Shown: piece after piece, positions 1 through 9,075 of the stretch
How the letters are laid out: each line of letters starts with the position of its first letter
Numbering within the stretch: the stretch's first letter is position 1
From: Eutrophomonas brisbanensis
GTDB lineage: Bacteria > Pseudomonadota > Gammaproteobacteria > Burkholderiales > Eutrophovitaceae
Direction: 5' to 3'
DNA length: 64,000 nt
NCBI GenBank assembly: GCA_038141705.1
Contig: JAYQIQ010000004.1
Location: 1,612,001-1,676,000 of the forward strand
The notes under the pieces: generated by a model
Databases searched by the model: none
Told to the model about the DNA's origin: nothing
Seen by the model: the letters and a program-made list of their open reading frames with translations, nothing else
Translations under genes and position numbers: made by a program

Positions 1-748
1 CGTTGCGTCGCTGTTTTTGATACGGGAGGCTCACCGAGTGTTGGCAAGAGATTGGGTGCGACAATTGCGTCTGTCACTGACCTGCCGATTTGTTATGTTG
101 TGTTGAGTCATGTTCATCCTGATCATATTTTTGGTGCTACGTCTTTTATTTCCAGTCAGACAAAATATTTAGGCCACCCTAATCTTCCTAAGCAAATAAT
201 TAGGAGAAAGAACTACTACGAGGAGCATTTATCCGAGGATCTGGGTGCTGAGGAGGCATCGCAGGGAATAATCGATCCAAGCCACATAAATATAGTAGAC
301 CACGAGATGACCTTAGATCTTGGAGGTAGAACTTTAGAGGTTAGAAGTTGGCGTGCCTCACACACTGATCACGATCTTACCGGCTTTCGACACTCTGACA
401 GAAACAATGTGGACCGGAGATCTTTTTTTCTGTGAGCATATTCCAGTTCTGGATTCCAATGTTAAGTCTTTTTCCGTTACGATTGGGGAGCTGATGAACC
501 TCCGGCCGAGGGCATTCGTGCCGGGGCATGGAAGATGTAAGGAAGGTTGGGATCTCGGGTTGCAAAAACAAAAAAAATATTTGTCAGTTCTTGAGCGTGA
601 TGCCCGTGAAGCTATAAAAAATAATGTATCTTTGATGGATGCGGTTAACACCGTGGGGTGGTCAGAAAGGTCGAAGTGGGCTAATTTTGATCTTTTCCAC
701 CGCAGAAATGTTACGACTGCTTATACTGAGCTTGAATGGGAAGACTGA
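1..748 (+). CDS. Quinoprotein relay system zinc metallohydrolase (MBL fold), 5' partial, one frameshift
   Basis: The reading frame is open from the first base, so the N-terminus lies upstream. The metallo-beta-lactamase zinc motif HVHPDH is at about residues 36-41, and further metal ligands occur at SHTDHD and VPGHG. The first frame stops at 435 while a second frame carries on the domain to 748. Dropping one G near 382-383 joins them as ...HTDHDLTAFDTLTETMWTG. The gene lies 4 bases from a SoxYZ-like carrier and near two cytochromes, which is the setting of the SoxH-related hydrolases linked to PQQ dehydrogenases. The substrate is not known to me. The family is sure; the specific subfamily is inferred from the neighbours. 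Confidence 0.75.
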
Positions 749-752
749 ATAT

Positions 753-1595
753 ATGATTGTCGCTAATTTCTTGGGGAAGTCTCTGTTTACACTGTATGTT
801 GGCGCAATATTAATTTCTTTGTCGTCTCACGCAAAGTCAGCCAATTTCGATAGCCCCGACCACGCTGCTGTTCCAGAATGGCAAATTATCAAAGATCTTA
901 TGTTCGGAGATCGGCCTATACTTGAGGGCCGAGGGAAGATCGTATCAATGTTCTTAAATACCAAGCTCGACGATGCCTCAACGGTTCCGGTAATGATCAA
1001 TGGCGACGGTGATCAAACCCGAGATTCTTACATTAAAACTCTTTATGTCGTTATCGATAAAAATCCTATTCCGACGGCGGGGATTTTTCATTTCTCACCT
1101 GAAAGTGGCCGCGTGAAGCTTGAGACGAGACTGCGCTTCGAGAAGTACAGTTTCGTTAGAGCGATCGCCGAGATGAACGACGGGAGCTTATTCATGGATC
1201 AACAATGGGTTCAGGTACAAGGAGGGTGTTCAGCTCCATCTGGCAGAGATGCGGCTGACGACCCCTTACTTGGAAAGATGCGATTTAGATTTGATGATGC
1301 GTTTGCGATTAACGAGCCTAATCTCGTTCAGGTCCAAATACGTCATCCAAACGAGTCGGCGCTAGCGGTTGATCTTGACCCAAACCATGAGGCTCAATTT
1401 CTTAATTCCCTGGACGTTCAGTACAACGGGGAATCCGTAATCTCGGCTGAGGTCAACTTTTCCATATCTGATAATCCGGTATTTAAGTTTTACTTTTTTC
1501 CAAGGTCCGAGGGCGAGTTAACCGTACGGGCGAAAGATACGCATGATTCGGTATTTTCTGAATCAATACAGCTAGTTAAGGATCACTCAAATTAA
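753..1595 (+). CDS. Quinoprotein dehydrogenase-associated SoxYZ-like carrier protein
   Basis: The predicted protein has 280 residues. I chose the ATG at 753 because it follows the metallohydrolase stop by 4 bases and opens a signal peptide (MIVANFLGKS... ending near SSHAKS). The N-terminal half resembles SoxY and includes GGCSAPSGRDA. The C-terminal half resembles SoxZ, with VQIRHPNESALAVD. In sulfur oxidation SoxYZ carries a covalent intermediate on a C-terminal GGCGG motif; here the cysteine sits mid-protein in GGCSAPS. Fused SoxYZ-like carriers are known next to PQQ dehydrogenases, but their cargo is unclear. It should be periplasmic and is probably co-transcribed with the metallohydrolase. 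Confidence 0.75.
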   Translation: MIVANFLGKSLFTLYVGAILISLSSHAKSANFDSPDHAAVPEWQIIKDLMFGDRPILEGRGKIVSMFLNTKLDDASTVPVMINGDGDQTRDSYIKTLYVVIDKNPIPTAGIFHFSPESGRVKLETRLRFEKYSFVRAIAEMNDGSLFMDQQWVQVQGGCSAPSGRDAADDPLLGKMRFRFDDAFAINEPNLVQVQIRHPNESALAVDLDPNHEAQFLNSLDVQYNGESVISAEVNFSISDNPVFKFYFFPRSEGELTVRAKDTHDSVFSESIQLVKDHSN

Positions 1596-1677
1596 GGGCC
1601 CCGTAGGGTTAATGATTGACTCGAACAGCCCTATACTTTAAAGTTTCGCAGAAAATTTTTTTAGGGAAAGTAAAGAC

Positions 1678-2004
1678 GTGCAAAATATTACAACCAAAGC
1701 TTTTGCTGTTTTATTCACTATGATACTCGGGATGGGCTTAGTCCAGGCAGAAGGCGATGCTCAGGCTGGCAAGCAAAAGAACGCTATGTGCCAGGGTTGT
1801 CATGGTATTGAAGGTTTTCAGGTGGCTTATCCGAAGGTTTATTCGGTCCCGCTTATTGGTGGACAAAGCAAAGATTACATTGAGGCGGCTCTCAAGGCTT
1901 ACCGATCCGGTGATCGCGTGAATGAAACCATGCATGCCATTGCTGCCGATTTATCGGACCAGGATATAAGTGATTTGGCTGCTTTTTATTCAGCGTCTAA
2001 GTAA
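1678..2004 (+). CDS. c-type cytochrome (class I, c553-like)
   Basis: A 108-residue protein with a Sec signal peptide (hydrophobic stretch AVLFTMILGMGLVQA) and one CXXCH haem site, CQGCHG, at about residues 38-43. The later ETMHAIAADLSDQDISDLAAFYS is typical of the methionine side of a small c553-type cytochrome. The start codon is GTG after an AGGGAAAG ribosome site. It is periplasmic and probably accepts electrons from a quinoprotein dehydrogenase. It is followed closely by a second cytochrome of the same fold, so the two probably work as a relay or arose by duplication. Confidence 0.85.
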   Translation: MQNITTKAFAVLFTMILGMGLVQAEGDAQAGKQKNAMCQGCHGIEGFQVAYPKVYSVPLIGGQSKDYIEAALKAYRSGDRVNETMHAIAADLSDQDISDLAAFYSASK

Positions 2005-2045
2005 GCCCCCATATTGAAGAATTTATCGTATTGGAGTCAAGATTT

Positions 2046-2390
2046 ATGAAAAGACTACTAGGTTTATATTTGTTAATAACGGCTGTATCAGCAGCTGCTG
2101 GCGTGTCTGCAAATGAGGAGGTGGTAGCGACAAATCCTGAGGAGATTGTGACAAACGTATGTGCCGCATGTCACGGACAGGATGGAAACGCTATGATTAC
2201 CGGCGCACCAAAGTTAGGTGGACAGAGAGCAGATTACCTCACCAAGGCGCTCGGTGATTACAAGTCTGGAGCGCGTAATAATCCAATAATGGCAGCATTT
2301 GCAGCTGGACTGTCCAAGGAAGATATGAAAGCGCTTGGGGTATATTTCTCAAAACAGGCGAGCGACCTGTACACACCGAAGCTTCGATAA
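2046..2390 (+). CDS. c-type cytochrome (class I, c553-like)
   Basis: The ATG at 2046 follows GGAG at 2033-2036 and starts a signal peptide (MKRLLGLYLLITAVSAAAG). It is preferred over an upstream TTG at 2031. The single haem site is CAACHG and the likely methionine axial ligand lies in NNPIMAAF. It is about 114 residues long. It shares the fold and the GGQ..DY..KAL motif with the preceding cytochrome (GGQSKDYIEAAL against GGQRADYLTKAL), so the two are paralogues. The gene ends just before a clear rho-independent terminator, which closes this transcription unit. Confidence 0.85.
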   Translation: MKRLLGLYLLITAVSAAAGVSANEEVVATNPEEIVTNVCAACHGQDGNAMITGAPKLGGQRADYLTKALGDYKSGARNNPIMAAFAAGLSKEDMKALGVYFSKQASDLYTPKLR

Positions 2391-2411
2391 AAATCGCTAG
2401 ATTTGCGAATT

Positions 2412-2440
2412 TAAAGCCCCTTGCTGAGGGGCTTTTTTAT
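2412..2440 (+). terminator. Rho-independent terminator after the cytochrome genes
   Basis: AAAGCCCC, a 7-base loop, then GGGGCTTTTTT. A GC-rich stem followed by a run of T lies 22 bases after the cytochrome stop. The last bases overlap the 3' end of the reconstructed convergent nth gene. Confidence 0.85.
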
Positions 2441-3079
2441 TTTTCTTCAACTCGTTTGTCTTTGAACTCACAAAGGTGGGCGATACAGCAGTCCTTACAA
2501 AGCGGTGTTCGAGCCTTGCATGTATATCTTCCGTGCAGGATAAGCCAGTGGTGCGCGTTCTGGAGAAAATCTTGAGGTATGAGTTTTAAAAGTTTTTTTT
2601 TCTACTTCAAGAACGGATTTTCCTCGAGCTATTTTTGTGCGATTCGATACCCTGAATATATGAGTGTCGACCGCGACTGTAGGTATTCCAAACGCTGTGT
2701 TCATTACTACGTTTGCAGTTTTTCGGCCTACACCCGGAAGACTTTCTAAGTCCTCCCGATTTTTTGGTACTTCCCCACTAAATTTGTCTATTAATATCGA
2801 GCAAGTCTTTAGAATATTTTCTGCTTTCGTTTTAAATAGACCAATACTTTTTATGTGGCCAGTTAGTTTGCGTAAACCAAGCTTTTTTATTGCCTCAGGG
2901 GTGTTTGCTATCGTGAAAAGTTTAGTAGTCGCTTTGTTAACGCTAACATCCGTCGCTTGGGCGGACAGGATTACTGAAATAAGTAATTCGAAGTTCGAGT
3001 TGTATTGTAATTCGGTCGTGGGGTTAGGATTTTTTTGCTCTAGTACGCGAAAAATCTGAATACGTTTCTGGGTATTCAT
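2437..3079 (-). CDS. nth: Endonuclease III (DNA glycosylase/AP lyase), one frameshift
   Basis: Removes oxidised pyrimidines and nicks the abasic site. The helix-hairpin-helix LPGVGRKTANVV (catalytic lysine) and the VDTHIFRV aspartate region are present. As read, the frame breaks after VEKK in a run of nine T at 2593-2601 (A on the coding strand) and stops at 2495. Removing one base restores the normal end, with HHWLILHGRYTCKAR and the iron-sulfur motif C-x6-C-x2-C-x5-C, stopping at 2437. Every conserved residue downstream is intact, so I read this as a homopolymer sequencing error. The start overlaps rnfB by 4 bases, a common betaproteobacterial pairing. Confidence 0.9.
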
Positions 3080-3741
3080 TTTTCATACCCTTCGTCAAGA
3101 CGTTTCTTTGCCTTAGCTAGTATTGCATCAATCAATTGTGTTCTCGGTTTTTTAGGATTGTCAGCAAGGGTATTTATTTTTTCTGATTTTTTGTGAGAAG
3201 GTGTTTTTGTCGAAAGTCTATTATTCCTACGATTGTATCGACCAAGCCACAGGTTACTTCGTTCTGCGCTAGTTAGGTTCGCAATGATGTTTGCTGAGCG
3301 ATATCCTTCGTCTATGGCCGTTTCTATATCTTTTATTGCGATGCAGTCCGTTGGGCAAGGGGAAATGCAAAGCCCGCATCCGGAACAGCTCGCATTTAAC
3401 ACGGTATGCATTGTCTTAGCTGAGCCGATAATCGAGTCAATCGGACACGCTGCGATACACAGCGTACATCCGATGCATAGACTTTCTTCAATAGTTGCCG
3501 TGGTGTTCCATTTTGATTTGGAAAATTGTGGATCTAAATCGGGTGGATCGATGTTTAATAATTTAGCCAAAGCTGTAAGAGTGCTTTGCTCACCGGGCCA
3601 GCACCGATTGATATTTGCATTCCCTCTAAAAATTGCTTCTGCGTAACCAGCGCAGTCCTCAAAACCGCAATTCTTGCACTGAGTTTGAGGAAGTTTCTCG
3701 TGGATAAGTTCGACAGTTAATTTATTCGAGTCACCAATCAT
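3076..3741 (-). CDS. rnfB: RnfB-like ferredoxin (electron transport complex subunit B type)
   Basis: 221 residues. The N-terminal domain has the Fe-S motif CKNCGFEDC with a later C in NRCWPGE. Two ferredoxin-type 4Fe-4S motifs follow, CIGCTLCIAACP and CSGCGLCISPCP. A long basic tail of about 60 residues contains no recognisable domain. The N-terminal membrane helix of canonical RnfB is missing, and no other rnf genes are next to it. It is therefore probably the soluble stand-alone RnfB-like protein found beside nth in betaproteobacteria, perhaps serving iron-sulfur or redox supply. It is translationally coupled to nth. Confidence 0.8.
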   Translation of the reverse strand: MIGDSNKLTVELIHEKLPQTQCKNCGFEDCAGYAEAIFRGNANINRCWPGEQSTLTALAKLLNIDPPDLDPQFSKSKWNTTATIEESLCIGCTLCIAACPIDSIIGSAKTMHTVLNASCSGCGLCISPCPTDCIAIKDIETAIDEGYRSANIIANLTSAERSNLWLGRYNRRNNRLSTKTPSHKKSEKINTLADNPKKPRTQLIDAILAKAKKRLDEGYEK

Positions 3742-3790
3742 TTGCGGGATTGCCTTGGAAGAGGGCTTAAGTAATAAAGTTTATTCCCGA

Positions 3791-4816
3791 TCACCTATAA
3801 AAGTGACGTTTAACCTCTCGTGCACTGTCTTTTATAAGCCTTGGCCCGTAGAAAATTAAACCGGAGTATATCTGAACGAGAGAAGCACCCAATCGAAGCT
3901 TCTCTGTCGCATGTTCCGGTTTGGTGATTCCGCCGACCGCAATGATTGGTAATTCTCCATGACAGTGTTCGTAGATTGTTTGAATTACAGCATTTGATTT
4001 TTCTCGTAGTGGTTTGCCGCTCAATCCGCCCTGAAGAGACTGTGCCTGCGCCGAAAAGTAGGAGGGCCTCGATATGGTGGTGTTAGTCGCAATGACGCCG
4101 TTTATTCCGAATCTTCGTAACGAGTCGACGATTCGCTTGACTTCATCCGTATCAATATCAGGTGCTATTTTGACGAGTAGTGGTTTTTTTATTTGCGTTT
4201 TTTCAGTTAGCTTTTCTCTTTCTTCGGTAATTTTTTGTAATAACTGATCGAGAGCTTCCTTTGTCTGAAGATTTCGAAGTCCCTGAGTATTTGGGGATGA
4301 AATATTTAGCGTGAAGTAATCCCCTTGGGTATACATTTCCCTTAGACAAATGAGGTAGTCCTCGGCAGCGCATTCAATTGGGGTTGAGGCGTTTTTTCCT
4401 ATATTGATTCCGAGGATTACCTTACGTTTGAATGCAGTTAATTGCTTTTTTAGGCTCTCTATTCCCTTATTGTTAAATCCCATCCTATTTATAATTGCTT
4501 CGTCGTGGATAAGTCGGAAGAGACGTGGCCTGGGATTGCCCGGCTGAGGTTTCGGCGTTACGGTACCAATCTCAAGAAATCCAAATCCAAGTGCTTGCAG
4601 AGCATTGAGGTGGCTTCCGTCTTTGTCAAATCCGGCGGCTAGCCCGATTCGGTTTGGAAATTCGAGGCCAAACAAATCTATGGGGTCCTCTACAAAATTT
4701 CTTTCTCTTGAAATCACCCTTGATTTGGTTAAAAGCCCGAGAGCCGTCATTGAAAGGTTATGGGCAACCTCTTCATCAATTCTGAATAAAAAGTTTTTTA
4801 TAAGCGGGTAAAGCAT
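3791..4816 (-). CDS. pyrD: Dihydroorotate dehydrogenase (quinone), class 2
   Basis: 341 residues, full length for the membrane-associated class 2 enzyme, which oxidises dihydroorotate to orotate in pyrimidine synthesis and passes electrons to quinone. Visible motifs are GLAAGFDKDG, the FMN-site run GFLEIGTVTPKPQPGN, the catalytic-serine motif NISSPNTQGLR, and VGGI near the C-terminus. The N-terminal amphipathic segment MLYPLIKNFLF fits quinone-side membrane binding. It lies just downstream of bpt and aat on the same strand, the usual betaproteobacterial cluster. Confidence 0.95.
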   Translation of the reverse strand: MLYPLIKNFLFRIDEEVAHNLSMTALGLLTKSRVISRERNFVEDPIDLFGLEFPNRIGLAAGFDKDGSHLNALQALGFGFLEIGTVTPKPQPGNPRPRLFRLIHDEAIINRMGFNNKGIESLKKQLTAFKRKVILGINIGKNASTPIECAAEDYLICLREMYTQGDYFTLNISSPNTQGLRNLQTKEALDQLLQKITEEREKLTEKTQIKKPLLVKIAPDIDTDEVKRIVDSLRRFGINGVIATNTTISRPSYFSAQAQSLQGGLSGKPLREKSNAVIQTIYEHCHGELPIIAVGGITKPEHATEKLRLGASLVQIYSGLIFYGPRLIKDSAREVKRHFYR

Positions 4817-4822
4817 TCGCGC

Positions 4823-5562
4823 CTAGAGTGGGGAACCACGCCCATCGAGTTGGACCCAGCGACCCGAAATTAGCCCCTCAACAGGAGCGAATCCGGTTTT
4901 ATAAGACATTTTCCTACTGTTTTTTATCCAGTATCCCAAGTACAAGTATGGAATACCTAACTTGATGCAGTATTCGATTTGCCAAAGTATCGAATACGTT
5001 CCAAGACTTAAATTGGGTTCGCTTGGATCAAAAAATGTGTAGACCGATGAAAGTCCTTCTAACAGGCTATCCACGATCGACACGATGGCTAATTTGTCAT
5101 CCTTCTTAAATTCGATTAGCTGGGTTTTAACATTACTTTGTAACAAGAAGTGCCGATACTGCTCGCGGCTGTCTTGATCCATTCCCCGCCAGCATGCCGC
5201 GCGGACTGGTACTTCAGATAGAGTTCGTAATGATCGGAGGAGTACTGGAGGTCAATTATCGTGGGAATCAAATCACGATTCTTCATCATGGTACGTCGAT
5301 GAGTTCTATTTTTTTTAAATTCTTGGACTCTGATCCTAATTGGTATACATTCATTGCAAGAATCGCAGATTGGACGGTATGTAAATGCTCCACTTCGGCG
5401 AAATCCGTTTTTAACTAGATCCGAGTAGATATCAGCATTTATTGCACTGTTCGGTGTGGCCACCTGGGATCGCGCTAGCTTTTCATTCAAATAGCTGCAT
5501 TGGTATGGGGCAGTTGAGTAGAACTGAAGGCTTGCAAATGGCCAGTCATTAAGATCACTCAT
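4823..5562 (-). CDS. bpt: Bacterial arginyl/leucyl-tRNA protein transferase (Bpt), one frameshift
   Basis: An N-end-rule enzyme that adds leucine from Leu-tRNA to proteins starting with Asp or Glu, marking them for ClpAP. The N-terminal half has YRPICDSCNECIPIRI, and the C-terminal half has IEFKKDDKLAIVSIVD, PSLSLGTYSILWQI-like text and YLGYWI. The two halves are in different frames. Adding one G to the run at 5184-5187 joins them as SARHAGGGMDQDSREQY. A sequencing indel is the simplest explanation. It sits between aat (a second N-end-rule transferase) and pyrD. Confidence 0.9.
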
Positions 5563-5597
5563 AATTTGAAAACAAACCGTTTAAAACTCACATGATT

Positions 5598-6248
5598 TTA
5601 GTTTACCAGTTCTTGTAGAAGCGCTTCGAAATGCCTGCGAGAGACTAGCTCGGCACCAAGGCTGCGAAGGTGTGGCGAGTCGACTTGGCAATCAATCAAA
5701 CAAATTCCTCTGGACATCAGATGATTTGTCAGATTTATCAGCGATATTTTTGATGCGTTTGGTTTTTCCGAAAACATTGATTCACCGAAAAAAACTTTCC
5801 CTATACAGAGGCCATAGAGACCGCCTACTAGTTCTCCGTCTAGCCAGCTTTCGGCAGATATCGCTTTTCCTCGTTGATGTAATCTGCAGAATGTTTCACG
5901 CAGCGCACTTGTAATCCACGTATCTTCTCCATTATGTCTTTTCTTACCACATCGGTCTATCACCTCCTCAAAGCTATTATTCAATGTCACGTGAAAAAGG
6001 TTTTTTTTTCTGATTTGATTCATTGATCGAGAAATTCGTAACTTATCCGGATACAAAATAAGTCTCGGGTCAGGGGACCACCATAAGATTGGATTTCCCT
6101 CGGTATACCAAGGAAATATACCGAGTCTGTAAGCCGTGATGATAGTGTCTTCGCTTACGTCTTTGCCCGCAGCTAGTAACCCGTTTGGATCTGTTAGTGC
6201 ATTCGCGGTAGGGGGAAACTCGTCTAAATTGCTGAGGTAAGGAATCAC
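5598..6248 (-). CDS. aat: Leucyl/phenylalanyl-tRNA protein transferase
   Basis: 216 residues. Adds Leu or Phe to proteins with N-terminal Lys or Arg. Family motifs are GIFPWYTEGNPILWWSPDPR near residue 43 and ESWLDGELVGGLYGLCIGKVFFGESMFS in the acetyltransferase-like core, plus IDCQVDSPHLRSLGA near the end (text quoted in parts). The start ATG gives the normal MIPYLSNLDEFPP beginning. It leads the aat-bpt-pyrD group. Its promoter must lie in the 100-base gap shared with the divergent methyltransferase. Confidence 0.93.
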   Translation of the reverse strand: MIPYLSNLDEFPPTANALTDPNGLLAAGKDVSEDTIITAYRLGIFPWYTEGNPILWWSPDPRLILYPDKLRISRSMNQIRKKNLFHVTLNNSFEEVIDRCGKKRHNGEDTWITSALRETFCRLHQRGKAISAESWLDGELVGGLYGLCIGKVFFGESMFSEKPNASKISLINLTNHLMSRGICLIDCQVDSPHLRSLGAELVSRRHFEALLQELVN

Positions 6249-6356
6249 TTGCTGAAAGGAATTGTTCGGGAACCATAAAGACCCCCTATGGAAAAACTTC
6301 TTATGAGCTGATACGATTTCTACACATATGATACTTCATTCTGATAGGAGCGTATC

Positions 6357-6944
6357 ATTCGCGAGTACGACAATCTAGAAGATTTATTAGTAGCTAATCA
6401 TGCATCGGCAGGCCCTGTTTCCGAATGGGTAAAGCGGTGGTCAAAAGTTGTTCCGCCCGGTGGAGAGGTTCTGGATGTGGCGTGTGGATCCGGAAGGCAT
6501 TCTTTATATTTTGCAGGGTTAGGCCACAGTGTTTGTGCTGTGGACAAGCGCTCTGATCTGATCGCTTCGTTTGATAAGTATCCAAATATTGTTTTTTCCG
6601 TCTGTGATTTGGAGAACGGATTTTGGCCGTTTACCGGAAGAACATTCGACTGTATTGTTGTAACGAATTATCTCCACAGATCATTATTTCCTTTCTTGAT
6701 TTCTAGTCTCTCATCCAAAGGCGTACTGATCTACGAAACTTTCATGTTGGGTAACGAAATCTTTGGTAAACCTAGCAATCCAGATTTTTTGCTAACGCCA
6801 AATGAGCTGATCGATTACTTTGCAAGAGAATTAACGGTGATGGCGTTTGAGGCTGGACTTGTCGAGCAACCAAGGAGTGCAGTAATTCAACGAATCTGCG
6901 CCGTAGCTGGGGGCTATCCGTATCCAGGAAAAATAGAGATTTAA
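6357..6944 (+). CDS. SAM-dependent methyltransferase (class I), start uncertain
   Basis: The SAM-binding motif VLDVACGSGRHS is at about residues 38-49 of the extended frame, followed by the acidic loop VDKR and VCDLENGFW. The frame is open upstream of the GTG at 6477 back to a stop at 6345-6347. Using only the GTG would delete half of motif I. The extended N-terminus (REYDNLEDLLVANHASAG) has no ATG, GTG or TTG before the motif. An ATT at 6357 lies 6 bases after AGGAG (6346-6350), so either a rare ATT start or a missing base is implied. It resembles TehB-like small methyltransferases; the substrate is unknown. Confidence 0.7.
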   Translation: MREYDNLEDLLVANHASAGPVSEWVKRWSKVVPPGGEVLDVACGSGRHSLYFAGLGHSVCAVDKRSDLIASFDKYPNIVFSVCDLENGFWPFTGRTFDCIVVTNYLHRSLFPFLISSLSSKGVLIYETFMLGNEIFGKPSNPDFLLTPNELIDYFARELTVMAFEAGLVEQPRSAVIQRICAVAGGYPYPGKIEI

Positions 6945-6997
6945 AGTTTTTAATACGGTAAAATCACGGATTTTTCAAGGCCGATCAGGGGGGTAAT

Positions 6998-7876
6998 TTG
7001 CTTAAGGGTAGCCTAGTAGCGATTGTCACGCCGATGTTTGAAAACGGCGAGATAGATTATGCTTCATTTGATAAGTTGATCGAGTGGCATATACAGGAGG
7101 GCACGCGCGGAATAGTGGTGGTAGGGACCTCTGGAGAGTCTCCCACCGTTTCTGTTGACGAGCATTCGCAGCTTATAGAGCATGCGGTGAATACGGTAAG
7201 CAAAAGGATTCCTGTAATCGCCGGTACTGGCGCTAACTCGACGGCTGAGTCAATTGAGTTAGCATCTTTCGCGCAAGGCGTGGGAGCGGACTACAGTTTA
7301 TCCGTAGTTCCTTATTACAATAAACCCAGTCAGGAGGGTTTATATCAACACTTTAGGAAGATCGCTGAGTCAGTGTCTATGCCGCACATTCTCTACAATG
7401 TACCTGGGCGTACAGTTGCAGATCTTTCAAATGACACCACCCTGAAACTTTCTGAGATCGACAACATCGTAGGAATCAAAGATGCAACAGGAAACATGGC
7501 TAGAGCTGTCGATCTTCTCAGACGAAGGCCTGATGATTTTGCAATTTACAGTGGAGACGATGCTACGTTTATGGCGTGTATGATGCTTGGGGCGGAGGGG
7601 GTAATCTCAGTTACCGCAAACGTGGCTCCTTCGACCGTTCAAAAAATTTGCGAGGGGGTTTTGTCCTCGAATTATGCTGACGCGGTCCGATTGAATAACA
7701 GTATCTCATTACTGAATGAGGTTTTATTTGTTGAAGCCAACCCTATTCCCGTGAAATGGGCTTTGTACAAAATGAATAAAATTCATACTGGCATCCGGTT
7801 ACCCTTGAGCCAATTGTCCGTGAAGTTTGAATCATTAGTTACTGAAGCATTAGATTTGGCGGGGATTATTCATTAG
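6998..7876 (+). CDS. dapA: 4-hydroxy-tetrahydrodipicolinate synthase
   Basis: 292 residues. Condenses pyruvate with aspartate semialdehyde in lysine and diaminopimelate synthesis. The TIM-barrel motifs are GTSGESPTVS, the tyrosine region YNVPGRT and the Schiff-base lysine in GIKDATG. The start is TTG at 6998 behind a G-rich ribosome site (AGGGGGGT), which matches the normal N-terminus LKGSLVAIVTPM. It is followed by bamC, the usual dapA-bamC (nlpB) pairing. Confidence 0.96.
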   Translation: MLKGSLVAIVTPMFENGEIDYASFDKLIEWHIQEGTRGIVVVGTSGESPTVSVDEHSQLIEHAVNTVSKRIPVIAGTGANSTAESIELASFAQGVGADYSLSVVPYYNKPSQEGLYQHFRKIAESVSMPHILYNVPGRTVADLSNDTTLKLSEIDNIVGIKDATGNMARAVDLLRRRPDDFAIYSGDDATFMACMMLGAEGVISVTANVAPSTVQKICEGVLSSNYADAVRLNNSISLLNEVLFVEANPIPVKWALYKMNKIHTGIRLPLSQLSVKFESLVTEALDLAGIIH

Positions 7877-7908
7877 TCTAGTTTGGATTTTACGTTTAAC
7901 AATACAAT

Positions 7909-9059
7909 ATGAATAAGTTTGAGAATTTCCTCCTTTTGGGAATCGTTTTGACGCTGGTTGCCGGATGTAGCGTGTCTCCAACAGATCGCGCGAGAGTGGA
8001 CTACAAGCAGCCGGATAAGCAAACGGTGACTGTGGATTCCCTCAAGATACCGCCAGAACTCACTAAATCCAAAACTCGAAATAGGTATTCAATCCCGAGT
8101 AAGGACGGCTCCAATCTTTCGGATTACAAGGCTGGCATTAATACGCAAGCAGAGGGCACTCAAAGGCGTATTCTTCCAGAGGTTCCTGATGTAACCGTGA
8201 GGAGAGATGGGATATTTAGATGGCTAGAAATTGATCTCCCTGCTGAGGACGTGTGGGACACCATAAAACAGTTCTGGTTAGAAGAGGGTTTTATTATCGC
8301 TAGCGAAGATCCGGAATCTGGATTGTTGGAAACAGACTGGGCTGAGAACCGGGCAAAAATTGGTGGTGGAGTTATTACCGATACGCTAAGCAAAATAGCA
8401 CCTTTGCTTGTGACTTCTCCAGAGCGGGATAAGTATCGCACTCGTTTGGAGCGACTAGGCAATGATAAGACGGAGGTATTTTTATCTCATGAGGGTATGG
8501 CTCTTGTGGCCTCCACCTCTGGTGAGGTTGACCAGAGGAGAGCTAAGCCCAAATGGCAGAATCGGGCTCGAGATCCCAATTTGGAAGCGGAGATGCTGTA
8601 TCGGATGGTGGCGGCTTTCGGCGTCCCATCAGAAAGTTCAGAGATCGAAAAGATTGTGGTCGATGAAAAAGCTATCTCGGGTGTAAATCCATTGCTCGTG
8701 GAGCTCAAAGAGAATGAGGGCGATTACTTCCTCCTTCTATCCTTCTCGTTTGAACAATCGTGGAGGAAAATTGGCCTCATCCTTGACTCGTTAGATTTCT
8801 CGATTGAGGACAAGAGCAGAGAAGAGGGAATCTTCTATATTAACTATAATGACCCGGATTCGAGGATAAAACCGAAGGGTCTTGCGAGGTTGGCATTTTG
8901 GAGGGATCGTGGGCATGTCGTTAGTCGTACAGAATACGTGTGTCTGCCTCGAAAAATTTGGAAACCAGTGAACTAAGAGTTTTGGACTCGGAAGGACAGC
9001 AGTTGTCCGATGATACTGCGCTCAAAATCTTGAGAGTTATAAGAGAGCAGTTAATCTAG
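7909..9059 (+). CDS. bamC: Outer membrane assembly lipoprotein BamC, one frameshift
   Basis: Part of the BAM complex that inserts beta-barrel proteins into the outer membrane. A lipoprotein signal with lipobox LVAGC puts the lipidated cysteine near residue 20. Two helix-grip domains follow, one starting at GIFRWLEIDLPAEDVWD and a second at YFLLLSFSFEQSWRKIGLILD. As read, the frame stops at 8976. Adding one A to the five-A run at 8952-8956 gives the expected end ETSELRVLDSEGQQLSDD and ALKILRVIREQLI, stopping at 9059. I therefore annotate the longer reconstructed gene. Confidence 0.88.
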
Positions 9060-9075
9060 CGTAGGCGGGGAAGTA

